A DNA stretch of 64,000 nt from Ariolimax columbianus (GCA_036924085.1 JAVGWX010000002.1:52712605-52776604); one strand, 5' to 3'; counted from the first letter of the stretch, positions 60,425 to 63,174 are shown. Notes: a model not told the origin generated them from the letters alone. Program-made: numbers and translations.

Positions 60425-62759
60425 GCGTGTATAATTTATCTTTGTTTATCTATAGAATACCACTTACTTGCATAAATATTTTCTGTACACCACCGTCGTG
60501 CTTAAATGGGTTCTCAAACAACTGAGTGACAGGCTTCAGGAATGTCAGAATATGAATCGACCCAGTGTCAACTCCAAATATCAACAGGGACTCTGTATTT
60601 GGTAACTGAAAGTTCACGTGTAAACAACGAGTTGTTATCTTATAAGTGTTTGTAAACACAAAAGTCGGATACAGACATGTGTATATGTTAATGCCTCGCT
60701 CATATGACGGGTCAGATTTCTGACTTTCGTTGAAAAGTTGTGCAAATCCTTTTTTTTAACTCTTCCGACTGCATACACACGCACCGTAAGATCTTTTCGC
60801 GATTATATAAACGCGGTAGAGCTAGCATTAAGAATGATACGAAAGTAATATGAATATACAGAACATACGTAGATTGATCAATTCGTATTTTAGCTCCAAA
60901 TAAAAAATATGTCCAACCTAACAACTGGCCGCTTTACATGAAGTCTTTTACAAACATTAGCGTTAGCGTTTCAATTGGCCCAGTCTTTTTCTCGGTTTCT
61001 TTGTCTCTAACTTACAAAACAGTCAGTGGTCACCACGCCTGGTGCGTCGTTAAAGGTGGAAGCACATTTACTCCACTTCAACTGATCTTCAACCATCCTT
61101 CGTACAGTGCCTCCACTCTGATTCATGATTTTCATTTCGGTATCTGCGGTTCTTTGCCAAGTTGTCTTAGGTCAGTCATTCTTTCATCTTCCCTCTGTGG
61201 CCCATACCAAGGCAGTTCCGGTGATGGTGTCTAGTTCTTGTCTTAAGGCAATTCCAGCTTCGGCCAATTATGAATTTCCGTGTCTTCCTGATTGCTTTGG
61301 GCAAGCAGTTCTCGGTTGGTGATGGTGTTTGGTCAGAAGATGCCATGAATCGTTTCAGCCGTTGTGTAAAAAGATGACAATTTTGATGTTTCTTCGTCCG
61401 TTACTCCCCGTCACTCAGCACTATACAGAAGCACAGAAAGCTCGCAACTCTTGTATATTATAAGTTTGGTGTTTGTATTGTACTGCGATGATTTCCAAAT
61501 GTTATTAAAGTTTTTTAGGAGAAAACAGGAAAAAGACCAGGATATCCCTTGTCAACCATTCTCTGTCAAATACTATGTTTTCATCCATCAGTCAACTGTC
61601 ATTGGCTAGGTGATGCGATTTGTTACAGAGGACACTCCAAGATAAAAATTATTTTATGCACAGGAAGATCTAGAATCCACAGATCACATTGCATTATTTG
61701 CACATTCATATCAACACTTTCAATGTGTCCAGTAGATGTGGCATATTTCGCAATGAATAGCCACCATTGATAGTAACCGTGACGTCATTTCCGATGCCAT
61801 TTGTCAGTGTCGTTCTGTGTTATGTTACGTTCTGTTCTGTTGTAAAGAACCGATATCACTGCACTCCGGAAGGGACGGCGTGGGCTAGTGGTTAAGTTAC
61901 ACGGCTCACAACCCGAAAGTGTTGGGTTCGCTCCACAATCACAGCACCGGCCGTTACCCCTGGGAAGCAAGTCCCAAGAAAATGCACGAGAAAGCAGAGA
62001 AATGCATGCCGAGGTCGAATGCACTGAGCCGACAGGCGCAAAATAAAATTATAGTGCAACACACACCGCCTTGTGGAATACGAAAATAAGGCGAACGCAA
62101 TAACAAACAAAAATTGTACTCAAGGAAACTGTTGAGTGTTTAGTCACTCTTAGAAAATGAAGAATAGTACAAATACTGATGGTTCACGTAGTTAGTTGGT
62201 TGTACTCTCCTGCTCCGCTCCATCATAAACCCCACCCATCCCGTGTGCCCCCCTTTGACGCAGTGGAATAGCTTGTGTATCTTGATGACTCGGTGAGCAA
62301 TGTTGGCGAAGGTTGTGGGCTCCTGGCATGCTGAACCGCGTCTAAATGTCATCAGGAGAGAGAGCAGACATAATGGGCATGCATCCAAATTGGAGGCTGT
62401 GGTGTGGTTAACAAGACAAAGCCATTCTTAAAAACCATAATGACACGAGAGATACTGATAATACTGGTTCAACCCTTAATGACCCCTCACACCTGAGGCC
62501 CACGAGGTAGCCTGATGACAGTTAGTTAAAGACAATCATGTCGCCGACAAATCTTCTTGGTTACGTGTCTGAAATCTCATGAGTGGGACACGAGAAAATG
62601 GTCCAGATTATGAATCTGTGGGCAGCATCTCTACAGGCTTACGTTCAAATGGGGATAGACATGTCAAGTCAAGTAGGTCACCGTTCATTCATTAACTGTT
62701 CTGTGAACCTACCTTCGGGTTGTAGTAATAATCAAAACAGTACGGGACATCCGCCATTG
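11863..62759 (-). CDS. WD40-repeat protein, WDR49/WDR64/WDY-like (13 exons, N-terminus outside window)
   Basis: Joined minus-strand exons: 62759-62713, 60605-60468, 57781-57593, 56000-55809, 51780-51517, 49383-49219, 44110-43958, 40356-40172, 29539-29403, 27013-26871, 24791-24618, 15948-15802, 12165-11863. They total 2237 nt: two bases of a split codon plus 745 codons including the stop, with every junction in phase. Successive WD40 blades are visible as [68 protein letters not shown] and ARLWSSHG. The blade order and the linkers ([59 protein letters not shown]) match my recollection of the WDR49/WDR64/WDY family, where EF-hands commonly precede the propellers. It probably forms two beta-propellers and acts as a scaffold; no catalytic residues are expected. 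The 5' exons are off the right edge. Which paralogue it is cannot be decided here. Confidence 0.9.
12241..12900. other. intron sequence, no further feature
   Basis: Part of the intron between exons 12 and 13. AT-rich, and nothing was recognised. Confidence 0.5.
13042..13501 (-). pseudogene. LINE C-terminal region, two overlapping frames
   Basis: One frame (13142-13501) reads [20 protein letters not shown] and [20 protein letters not shown]. The continuation ([18 protein letters not shown] type) is in the other frame (13042-13440), showing a frameshift around 13280. Confidence 0.8.
13887..14141 (-). pseudogene. LINE RT palm fragment
   Basis: Starts [20 protein letters not shown], then [12 protein letters not shown]. 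It runs to [16 protein letters not shown], where the expected FADD region has been disrupted by a deletion or frameshift. Confidence 0.8.
14416..15086 (+). mobile_element. 5'-truncated CR1/L2-like LINE, RT C-terminus and 3' tail
   Basis: An open frame of ~150 codons, then more in another frame. Motifs: [55 protein letters not shown], then [18 protein letters not shown] and [20 protein letters not shown]. These are the diagnostic end of CR1/L2-type RT proteins. One frameshift lies near 14850. The 3' end is cttctaaaccagtataaaga followed by a (TTAAG)n tail at 15080. Confidence 0.88.
15102..15640. repeat. 44-bp minisatellite (~11-12 copies), homologous to a piece of the LINE RT ORF
   Basis: agattagtttactgacagat starts at 15199, 15243, 15287, 15331 and so on. 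The ~38-bp core (ctgacagatgg...gacacagacaagct) resembles the RT-coding segment at 14438-14475 (ctgacaggtggaaggttgag) at roughly 84%. Confidence 0.9.
15670..15735. repeat. GAA-rich microsatellite
   Basis: gaagaagaagaagaag and related purine-rich sequence just before exon 12. Confidence 0.85.
15802..15948 (-). CDS. WD40 gene exon 12 (C-terminal basic region)
   Basis: 147 nt (49 codons), from acceptor gttaaacag to donor cca|gtaagt. It reads [20 protein letters not shown], then [20 protein letters not shown] and ends SPYHALTAP. It is charged and probably helical. The GEI...TAR.GK.CSPY.AL pattern matches the C-terminal signature I recall for WDR49/WDY proteins. It starts and ends in phase 0. Confidence 0.88.
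15960..16460. other. AT-rich intron sequence with a G homopolymer
   Basis: Intron between exons 11 and 12. It contains a run of about 17 G near 16350; nothing else was recognised. Confidence 0.5.
16485..16575 (+). repeat. tRNA-like SINE head (family F)
   Basis: cccgagtggtttggatgtct ... cacatgtgttcaaaacctcg has A-box and B-box spacing and matches 11455-11530 in reverse. Confidence 0.45.
16847..17106 (+). mobile_element. tRNA-derived SINE family A
   Basis: Head cggcgtgggcttgtggttaa with a B-box-like ggcttcgatccgcatc. Body blocks: tcacagcaccgaccgttacc, gaagtcgaatgcactgagcc and gacaggcgcaaaataaaacc. It ends in an A-rich tail after ggtgaacgcaaaagg. Other copies are at 22.6, 53.0 and 61.9 kb. Confidence 0.88.
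17208..17507. mobile_element. piggyBac-type MITE with TTAA target-site duplication
   Basis: ttaa|ccctttacagttcaatt at the left and aattcagttcgattgtaatgcg|ttaa at the right. The ends are imperfect inverted repeats starting CCC, and the target duplication is TTAA, the piggyBac signature. About 300 bp, AT-rich, non-coding. The ends match a better-preserved copy at 50564-50827. Confidence 0.7.
17868..18580. repeat. 33-bp minisatellite (~21 copies) containing TGAGTCA
   Basis: Unit of 33 bp (gaccttgatgaaagcagcca, then gctatgagtcact). Because 33 is a multiple of 3, open frames occur on both strands with an 11-residue repeat ([11 protein letters not shown] on plus); this is not evidence of a gene. 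It lies in the intron between exons 11 and 12. Confidence 0.95.
18672..18765. repeat. ~90-bp direct repeat, left copy
   Basis: cgtcaacccaattagtgccgcgatc ... gcatgccattattgtacac recurs at about 19535-19625, on either side of the insertion between them. Confidence 0.85.
18780..19215 (+). mobile_element. LINE 5' end (5' UTR and start of ORF1), fragment
   Basis: Begins aaagatggcgccgtaactgg, a typical LINE 5' start. At about 19070 a short frame reads [20 protein letters not shown] and ends about 40 codons later. The same 5' start occurs at 58480-58530, joined there to a CR1-like 3' tail, so this is probably the 5' end of the CR1-like family. Confidence 0.65.
19250..19400 (+). mobile_element. SINE family C fragment
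   Basis: tcttgccactggcaaaaggt ... gtgagtgaggttgac ... gcgcagtttcttcc matches in reverse the copy at 20.77-20.99 kb (gaggttgatgaccagcgcag on its own strand). Only the body and tail are present. Confidence 0.65.
19532..19628. repeat. ~90-bp direct repeat, right copy
   Basis: Matches 18672-18765 over ccaattagtgccgcgatc and gcatgccattattgtaca. Confidence 0.85.
19900..20410. repeat. degenerate 12-bp-type repeat (gtgagaggacat)
   Basis: Irregular array of gtgagaggacat, gataggacat and related words, cleanest around 20240-20320. Antisense open frames ([14 protein letters not shown]) are repeat artefacts. Confidence 0.85.
20555..20665. repeat. 27-bp minisatellite (~4 copies)
   Basis: cttacataaacatcacaccg repeated with a 27-bp period. 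Confidence 0.9.
20770..20990 (-). mobile_element. SINE family C copy (tRNA-like head)
   Basis: The minus strand starts tggtcgagaggtaagacact with a B-box-like cgttcgagtcccaca. It continues with tcttgccactggtccaaggt and gagagtgaggttgatgac, ending in gcagttacttccccg. Related copies: 19.25-19.40 and 26.43-26.64 kb. Confidence 0.75.
21000..22015. other. intron sequence without recognised feature
   Basis: No open frame with splice borders and no repeat structure seen. AAC-rich patches around 21360-21540. Confidence 0.5.
22016..22275. repeat. GA-rich microsatellite region
   Basis: (ga)n and gaaga runs; the antisense Ser/Leu-rich open frame is an artefact. Confidence 0.9.
22480..22590. repeat. SINE family D fragment
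   Basis: ccatctcctctccctcgctg ... cttcctggtacccatttaag ... gctgggtcgac resembles 51.2 and 56.2 kb (ggtacccatttacagctgag). Confidence 0.55.
22612..22858 (+). mobile_element. tRNA-derived SINE family A
   Basis: cggcgtgggttagtggttaa with B box gggttcgatccccat, then cacagcaccggccgttaccc and cgacaggcgcaaaaataaaa, ending aggtgaacgcaaaaaaaatg. It is a well-preserved copy. Confidence 0.9.
23020..23310 (+). mobile_element. 5'-truncated RNase H LINE end (same family as 31889-34605)
   Basis: At 23195-23290 the plus strand reads [20 protein letters not shown], then [13 protein letters not shown] and a stop. This closely matches the C-terminus of the LINE at 31.9 kb ([18 protein letters not shown]). It is followed by ctgacagcgtacaaagaagg, the GAA-type 3' tail. 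23020-23110 before it resembles an older dispersed repeat. Confidence 0.75.
23310..24600. other. intron sequence, mostly featureless
   Basis: Intron 3' of exon 11. 23490-23560 weakly resembles the dispersed repeat seen at 44.8, 48.5 and 52.0 kb. Nothing else is supported. Confidence 0.45.
24618..24791 (-). CDS. WD40 gene exon 11
   Basis: 174 nt (58 codons), from acceptor atccccag to donor cag|gtaaat. It reads [20 protein letters not shown], then [20 protein letters not shown] and ends IGTFGQ. RLW...G.FIG.FGQ closes the last blade in this family. From memory, family members carry a further Trp/Pro-rich stretch here before the basic C-terminal region, so an additional exon may lie in the 8.7-kb intron that follows. 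Confidence 0.94.
24923..24995. repeat. GAA microsatellite
   Basis: gaagaagaagaagaagaaga run in the intron before exon 11. Confidence 0.95.
25060..25860. other. intron sequence without recognised feature
   Basis: Contains only a short triplicate of caatcacgcaataacgtgcc-type words at 25710-25760. Confidence 0.5.
25880..25999. repeat. TTG/TTA microsatellite
   Basis: ttgttgttattattgttat-type sequence. Confidence 0.9.
26160..26790. repeat. AAC/AAT-rich microsatellite region split by a SINE
   Basis: (aac)n-type sequence on both sides of the SINE at 26425-26640. Confidence 0.9.
26425..26640 (-). mobile_element. SINE family C, well-preserved tRNA-like head, inserted in AAC repeat
   Basis: The minus strand starts ggatttcgtggcgaagtggt (A-box region) with B box gggttcgactccgg. 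It ends cagttaatcctgcctgcct before the flanking repeat. The middle matches 20.77 kb (cttgccactgggg, gagagtgagga). Confidence 0.8.
26871..27013 (-). CDS. WD40 gene exon 10
   Basis: 143 nt, from acceptor tcactag to donor gag|gttagt. With the carried base it reads [20 protein letters not shown], then [19 protein letters not shown] and ends CLKFEE. It is a full WD blade and ends in phase 0. Confidence 0.93.
27240..27925 (+). mobile_element. CR1/L2-like LINE fragment, degenerate
   Basis: Nucleotide-level match to 14490-15090: agtgatagtcaaactgtata, tggagtactgtgttcaggtg and gtcatatcatagaggggac-type blocks. It ends cttctaaaccagtataaaga and a decayed ttaag tail. Several frameshifts make it non-coding. 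Confidence 0.88.
28178..28208. repeat. TTG microsatellite
   Basis: ttgttgttgttgttgttgtt run. Confidence 0.95.
28290..28685. repeat. 39-bp minisatellite (~10 copies)
   Basis: Unit of 39 bp containing tcaataatacaaatctttac and agtaatgctttcgttactg. Thirteen-codon repeat open frame by period alone. Confidence 0.92.
28897..29088 (+). mobile_element. possible RNase H LINE fragment
   Basis: Frame containing [20 protein letters not shown] and [14 protein letters not shown] resembles the region after the RNase H core (AD.LAKEG...EAK.LIK) of the LINE at 32.3 kb. Short and diverged. Confidence 0.5.
29403..29539 (-). CDS. WD40 gene exon 9
   Basis: 137 nt, from acceptor ttactcag to donor atgg|gtgagt. 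With the two bases carried from exon 8 it reads [16 protein letters not shown], then [20 protein letters not shown] and ends KEM plus one base. VDKLLFLK is a linker typical of the family. It ends in phase 1. Confidence 0.93.
29668..29890. repeat. CT, TA and GT microsatellites
   Basis: (ct)n, (ta)n then a long tgtgtgt-rich stretch. The Cys/Val open frames are artefacts. Confidence 0.93.
29896..30528 (+). mobile_element. SINE family B, copy with tRNA-like head and internal 31-bp array
   Basis: Head gggccgcggtgtcgtagtgg with B-box-like gggttcaatccccagt. Body blocks are shared with 838-1206 (ggctaaggagaaggggtc, aactacgacacaatgcattc), ending gagtttgagaacgaacgacg plus a GAA tail. Between 30213 and 30510 the last 31 bp of the body is repeated about ten times. 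Confidence 0.85.
30213..30510. repeat. 31-bp VNTR inside the SINE
   Basis: ttcatggctttgtagcggga followed by gtttgagaacg, 31-bp period, about 9-10 copies with few substitutions. Confidence 0.93.
30735..31096 (-). mobile_element. SINE family B copy with 12-bp target-site duplication
   Basis: Flanked by gttggggcattc at 30723-30734 and 31097-31108. On the minus strand it runs from tgggatcaagatgctgagca to gaacgaacgaagaagaagaa. It is 362 bp and collinear with 838-1206. Confidence 0.92.
31430..31888. repeat. 30-bp satellite, left block
   Basis: Unit gtagttgagatggatgtgag then atatcctcag (30 bp), with inserted 11-bp submonomers (atggatgtgag). It is interrupted at 31889 by a LINE. Confidence 0.93.
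31916..32395 (-). pseudogene. LINE RNase H C-terminal block and Cys/His end
   Basis: 159 codons. [20 protein letters not shown] is the terminal RNase H motif (His and last catalytic Asp). Then [15 protein letters not shown] and [20 protein letters not shown], a CxC...H...C arrangement common at the end of these LINEs. It stops after FFEKIMVTV, close to the 3' tail. Confidence 0.88.
32468..33316 (-). pseudogene. LINE RT thumb and RNase H N-terminal part
   Basis: 282 codons. It starts [20 protein letters not shown], then [20 protein letters not shown] (thumb). RNase H begins at [17 protein letters not shown] (first catalytic Asp), [11 protein letters not shown] (Glu) and [12 protein letters not shown] (Asp). 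It stops after TALKS, short of the last RNase H block. Confidence 0.87.
33341..34612 (-). pseudogene. LINE reverse transcriptase (RNase H type), 5'-truncated
   Basis: 423 codons. Motifs: [62 protein letters not shown] (catalytic Asp), [12 protein letters not shown] and [10 protein letters not shown] (catalytic DD). It ends [14 protein letters not shown] then stop, where the thumb should continue, so a frameshift is inferred. The first ATG lies in the flanking target-site duplication, so the LINE part of this frame is not initiated by its own start codon. Confidence 0.88.
34606..36668. repeat. 30-bp satellite, right block, with 11-bp submonomer expansions
   Basis: Same satellite as 31430-31888. 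Between about 34760 and 35680 the 11-bp words gatggatgtga and gatagatgtga alternate with gatatactcaggtagttga to make longer higher-order units. From 35.7 kb on the simple 30-bp form returns. Confidence 0.93.
36670..37210. other. intron sequence without recognised feature
   Basis: No array, open frame with splice sites or transposon signature identified. Confidence 0.45.
37225..37715. repeat. GTCGTGACTGTCTATTGTTT array with large internal duplication
   Basis: Words of about 20-24 bp (gtcgtgactgtctattgttt). The block from about 37340 to 37490 is repeated at about 37536-37690 almost unchanged. Confidence 0.9.
37728..38105. repeat. 57-bp minisatellite (~6.5 copies)
   Basis: ctatgccccagctgtcagac starts at 57-bp steps (37788, 37845 and so on). 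Nineteen-codon repeat frame by period alone. Confidence 0.92.
38110..39700. other. intron sequence, one CT microsatellite
   Basis: (ct)n tract at about 38730-38812. 38350-38560 looks transposon-derived (short open frames) but was not identified. Confidence 0.5.
39720..39925. repeat. 51-bp minisatellite (4 copies)
   Basis: ccacattattgctggacagc with atgggataatatcaacataa, repeated every ~51 bp. Confidence 0.92.
40172..40356 (-). CDS. WD40 gene exon 8
   Basis: 185 nt, from acceptor gtctgtag to donor cat|gtgagc. It starts [20 protein letters not shown] and contains [16 protein letters not shown], a textbook WD blade end. It finishes RLRKGHPPD plus two bases of a split codon completed by exon 9 (phase 2). 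A mariner remnant begins about 50 bp upstream in gene orientation. Confidence 0.94.
40485..40700 (-). pseudogene. mariner transposase C-terminal fragment
   Basis: Frame [20 protein letters not shown] ends [20 protein letters not shown] and GEYFE. The N-x-W-LF...L segment corresponds to the last catalytic region of mariner transposases. Truncated and frameshifted upstream. Confidence 0.75.
40975..41250. repeat. 44-bp minisatellite inside the mariner remnant (~6 copies)
   Basis: ggcttcagggatgatgaatg followed by tctccactgtgacggctgcg, 44-bp period. Confidence 0.92.
41500..41753. repeat. dispersed repeat G
   Basis: Shares blocks with 1-200 and 30600-30735 (see 1-200). Class unknown. Confidence 0.55.
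41768..41990 (-). pseudogene. inverted RT segment of the LINE
   Basis: The minus strand reads [20 protein letters not shown] and [17 protein letters not shown], the RT block before the palm (GKLLERM...L...LLP..FGFR in relatives). It is opposite in orientation to the RNase H half. Confidence 0.7.
41990..42608. repeat. 62-bp minisatellite grown from LINE RT coding sequence (~10 copies)
   Basis: Unit contains ggtcggagtcttaccttcac, cgggcatgtcgacagtgtgg and tatggaagctaggaagggtt. Translated in one phase a unit reads [20 protein letters not shown], the RT segment that follows YLGV in this LINE type. 62 is not a multiple of 3, so each copy shifts the frame. Confidence 0.9.
42608..43844 (+). pseudogene. 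LINE RT thumb and RNase H, broken
   Basis: Thumb: [20 protein letters not shown] and [17 protein letters not shown] (42600-42890). RNase [21 protein letters not shown], then [13 protein letters not shown] (43190-43380), and in a shifted frame [20 protein letters not shown] (43490-43550). At least two frameshifts. 43020-43160 contains a duplicated stretch (cagtctgtgtcacactggac). Confidence 0.82.
43958..44110 (-). CDS. WD40 gene exon 7
   Basis: 153 nt (51 codons), from acceptor tctatcag to donor gag|gtgagc. It begins [20 protein letters not shown], continues [20 protein letters not shown] and ends [11 protein letters not shown]. The VTGIV...ILTVGW segment is strongly reminiscent of the WDR49/WDY family. 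It lies between a LINE insertion (41.8-43.8 kb) and a TTG-rich stretch. Confidence 0.94.
44140..44745. repeat. TTG/GAT-rich microsatellite region
   Basis: Degenerate (ttgttgat)n; the Val/Asp- or Leu-rich open frames are artefacts. It begins within the intron, about 30 bp upstream of exon 7. Confidence 0.93.
44800..45070. repeat. dispersed repeat H (also 48.5 and 52.0 kb)
   Basis: cccttgtagcgggttacagt resembles cttggtagcgggttacaatg at 51980 and ttggtagcggattacattgg at 48550. Class unknown. Confidence 0.5.
45400..45810 (-). mobile_element. LINE C-terminal fragment (RTE-like), degenerate
   Basis: The minus strand, across frames, reads [29 protein letters not shown] and YRSCP-type fragments. 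This resembles the W...IT...R thumb/C-terminal region of RTE-like LINEs. Many stops. Confidence 0.5.
45810..46390. other. intron sequence, no clear feature
   Basis: Possibly more of the flanking LINE fragments ([18 protein letters not shown] short frames near 45900), but not supportable. Confidence 0.35.
46556..46795. repeat. 81-bp tandem repeat (2.9 copies)
   Basis: caggtatggaacacgtgttg recurs at 46561, 46642 and 46723. As 81 is a multiple of 3 it gives a 27-residue repeat frame ([20 protein letters not shown]). The flanking DNA is transposon-like. Confidence 0.93.
46850..47580 (+). mobile_element. RTE-like LINE fragment (RT thumb to C-terminus)
   Basis: [20 protein letters not shown], then [17 protein letters not shown] (46930-47066). 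In a second frame are [20 protein letters not shown] (47090-47150), [20 protein letters not shown] (47280-47340) and [13 protein letters not shown]. Two frameshifts. The palm is absent. Confidence 0.8.
47635..48145. repeat. 28-bp minisatellite (~18 copies)
   Basis: gacaggaggagaatgtcaga then ttgtttgt, 28-bp period, with a variant ttctttct block in the middle. Confidence 0.95.
48520..48700. repeat. dispersed repeat H
   Basis: ttggtagcggattacattgg, and actatggggattacagtgcc compared with atctatggggattgcatgag at 52085. Confidence 0.55.
48870..49105 (-). mobile_element. SINE family D copy
   Basis: The minus strand has gaggtagagcactcacttgt (A-box region), gtacgattcccgttatcgcc (B-box region) and gacccagctgtaaatacg. 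Matches the 51.2 and 56.2 kb copies. Confidence 0.6.
49219..49383 (-). CDS. WD40 gene exon 6
   Basis: 165 nt (55 codons), from acceptor catctgcag to donor aag|gtacat. It reads [20 protein letters not shown], then [20 protein letters not shown] and ends RNGTVK. It is a complete blade plus the start of the next. TVK|VWNF is continued by exon 7. Confidence 0.95.
49880..50160. repeat. 39-bp minisatellite (~7 copies)
   Basis: tctcgggtacaggtcctaaa then aaccaccaccaccacaaat; 39-bp period (49984, 50023 and so on). 13-codon antisense frame by period alone. Confidence 0.92.
50405..50520 (+). repeat. tRNA-like SINE head (family F-like)
   Basis: ctggtcgagtggtacgatgt ... atggattcgaacccagccaa has A/B-box spacing and is followed by a T-rich stretch. 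Confidence 0.45.
50564..50827. mobile_element. piggyBac-type MITE with TTAA target-site duplication
   Basis: ttaa|ccctctacagtccaac at the left; atggactgtaaagag|ttaa at the right. Terminal inverted repeats of about 15-17 bp starting CCCT, TTAA on both sides. 264 bp, AT-rich, non-coding. Confidence 0.85.
51190..51390 (-). mobile_element. SINE family D copy
   Basis: The minus strand starts gcgcagtagtagagcactcg with B-box-like gggatttcaactcccg, then cagctgtaaattggtacctg and ends gagactt-type sequence. Same family as 48.9, 55.4 and 56.2 kb. Confidence 0.75.
51517..51780 (-). CDS. WD40 gene exon 5, with GC donor
   Basis: 264 nt (88 codons), the longest internal exon. It starts [20 protein letters not shown], contains [16 protein letters not shown] and ends [10 protein letters not shown]. 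The acceptor is aatag at 51782-51781. The downstream border reads CAG|gcaagt, a GC splice donor. It is needed to keep phase 0 with exon 6, and no GT nearby gives the correct frame. Confidence 0.9.
51895..52115. repeat. TTG run and dispersed repeat H
   Basis: (ttg)n at 51905-51930, then cttggtagcgggttacaatg and atctatggggattgcatgag. Confidence 0.6.
52145..52545. repeat. 46-bp minisatellite (~8 copies)
   Basis: gattacccttcgcttccacc with ttgatcagtatgtttaacct, period 46-47 bp. Confidence 0.92.
52965..53216 (-). mobile_element. tRNA-derived SINE family A
   Basis: The minus strand starts ggcgttggctagtggttaag with B box ctggattcgattcctatc, then ggtaacggccggt in reverse and ggcgcaaaataaaaccacag near its end. 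Head to head with a partial copy at 53241. Confidence 0.85.
53241..53342 (+). mobile_element. 5'-truncated SINE family A
   Basis: catgctgaagttgaatgcac, tgggccgacaagaacaaaat, then gcgaacgcaaaaaaaaa tail. Confidence 0.8.
53571..54945. repeat. 36-bp minisatellite (~38 copies)
   Basis: ctctccctcaaccatgtgaa then cgtccagaccccaccc, 36-bp period, highly homogeneous. The longest array in the right half. Confidence 0.97.
55003..55350 (-). mobile_element. SINE family B copy, GAA/GAATAA tail
   Basis: Collinear in reverse with 838-1206: gaacgaacgaagatgaataa tail, cattccgttctctggacaac and gctagcgtcagagccaggga blocks. Confidence 0.88.
55395..55605 (+). mobile_element. SINE family D copy
   Basis: tggtgggagagcactcgcgt (A-box region) and aaaggttcaactcctattac (B-box region). 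Ends ggtctcgcacaatgaagtct. Confidence 0.7.
55768..55800 (+). mobile_element. ultra-short 3' stump of RNase H LINE
   Basis: tctgacagcgtacgaagaag plus GAA tail; identical in kind to the 3' end at 23290-23310 and, in reverse, at 31889-31920. Confidence 0.55.
55809..56000 (-). CDS. WD40 gene exon 4
   Basis: 192 nt (64 codons), from acceptor ctctcccag to donor gca|gtaaga. It contains the blade end [18 protein letters not shown], followed by [16 protein letters not shown], the GH dipeptide that opens the next blade, and ends FSYSKDA. Joined to exon 5 it completes SKDATIKVWD, a canonical D-x-x-x-K-V-W-D blade end split across the intron. Confidence 0.94.
56040..56115. repeat. GA-rich microsatellite
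   Basis: gagagagagagggg-type sequence in the intron before exon 4. Confidence 0.9.
56187..56345 (-). mobile_element. SINE family D copy
   Basis: On plus, ttgaggtgggaggaccagtt, ggtacccatttacagctgag and ggtagttgaacccccgtatc, matching 51.2 kb. Confidence 0.7.
56605..56675. repeat. CA microsatellite
   Basis: acacacacac and acgcgcgc run. Confidence 0.95.
56735..57075 (-). mobile_element. mariner-type transposase remnant
   Basis: The minus strand, over one or two frames, reads [35 protein letters not shown] and [20 protein letters not shown], the C-terminal part of mariner transposases (YSPDLAPSD.HLF). It contains stops; no terminal repeats were found. Confidence 0.75.
57172..57270. repeat. CT and GA microsatellites
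   Basis: (ct)n to 57216, gtgtgt, then (ga)n. Confidence 0.95.
57593..57781 (-). CDS. WD40 gene exon 3
   Basis: 189 nt (63 codons), from acceptor tctgtccag to donor aag|gtcaga. It begins [14 protein letters not shown], continues [19 protein letters not shown] and ends NSYVFKIDK. The strand pattern [16 protein letters not shown]...VIICDV is a WD blade. It joins exon 4 ([20 protein letters not shown]) in phase 0. Confidence 0.92.
57830..58200. other. intron sequence, no recognised feature
   Basis: Nothing beyond a possible old SINE around 57960-58090 (aggaagtcagatgcaattgg, ggcgcaaaacactg), a decayed family A body. Confidence 0.4.
58480..58637 (+). mobile_element. internally deleted CR1-like LINE derivative
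   Basis: Begins gatgccgcctaactggctgc (compare gatggcgccgtaactggctg at 18785) and ends cttctaaaccattataaaga plus gttaagttaagtt (compare 15060-15090). Head and tail of one LINE family within about 160 bp. Confidence 0.7.
58641..59265 (+). mobile_element. 5'-truncated RNase H LINE
   Basis: RNase H end: [16 protein letters not shown] and [20 protein letters not shown] (58680-58840). After frame changes come [20 protein letters not shown] (59070-59120) and FIMATGLQL then stop near 59250. Tail is aacgcaaagaaagaagag. Distinct from, but related to, the 31.9-kb element. Confidence 0.85.
59270..60300. other. intron sequence, no recognised feature
   Basis: AT-rich; no array or transposon motif seen. 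Confidence 0.5.
60310..60422. repeat. CA and TA microsatellites
   Basis: (ca)n followed by a ~60-bp (ta)n just downstream of exon 2. Confidence 0.96.
60468..60605 (-). CDS. WD40 gene exon 2
   Basis: 138 nt (46 codons), from acceptor tttcag at 60608 to donor gtaagtg. It reads [20 protein letters not shown] and ends [15 protein letters not shown]. The segment [14 protein letters not shown] is a WD blade beta-strand pattern, and exon 3 follows in phase 0. A long TA/CA microsatellite starts about 50 bp past its donor. Confidence 0.88.
60960..61460 (-). mobile_element. LINE C-terminal fragment (RTE/CR1-like), degenerate
   Basis: The minus strand reads [40 protein letters not shown] in one frame (61020-61190). 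This resembles the TW.R..E.E...W...R..W end of LINE RT proteins. Preceded by stop-ridden homologous sequence. Confidence 0.65.
61470..61865. other. intron sequence, no recognised feature
   Basis: Nothing supportable. Confidence 0.45.
61870..62115 (+). mobile_element. tRNA-derived SINE family A
   Basis: gacggcgtgggctagtggtt, a B-box-like gttgggttcgctccac, cacagcaccggccgttaccc and gagccgacaggcgcaaaata, ending aaggcgaacgcaataac. Confidence 0.88.
62400..62700. other. intron sequence, no recognised feature
   Basis: Nothing supportable between the SINE and exon 1. Confidence 0.45.
62713..62759 (-). CDS. WD40 gene exon 1 of those visible (15 codons)
   Basis: A 47-nt exon reading [15 protein letters not shown], bounded by acceptor ttcacag and donor gtaggt. 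It begins with the last two bases of a split codon and ends in phase 0. The [11 protein letters not shown] segment is the expected lead-in to the next exon ([11 protein letters not shown]), which is the main support for so short an exon. No exon further upstream was recognised before the window end. Confidence 0.75.
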
Positions 62760-62872
62760 CTGTGAACACAGGAAATGGAGATACAACATTATAAATGTAA
62801 AATAAAAGAATGCGAAGACGACACTGGATAAATCTAGAAATGCCATCCTTTATCTTAAAGAGAGAACATTTG

Positions 62873-62890
62873 ATGATGATGATGATGATT
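62873..62890. repeat. short GAT microsatellite
   Basis: gatgatgatgatgatgat. Confidence 0.9.
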
Positions 62891-63174
62891 AGGCATCACC
62901 TAGTTGCACTACGTGAAGCACATAATTACCATTAGAGCTGACCTCCTTTCAGGAAGCCTGTATACGAGAATTTGCAGTGGTGGTGTTATCAGCAACGATT
63001 TGACGTGATGAGACTGCAAGCACCATCCACAACTCTATTTAGATATTGTTAACGACGGTAGACGTATTATTTACAATCCTGGTACTCGGAATTGAAATGG
63101 GGACAGAGAAATTGTGTGAAAGACATAGTCCCATTTTTTTTCTCCCAGCGCGTCCCCCAAATGAACATTTCAGT

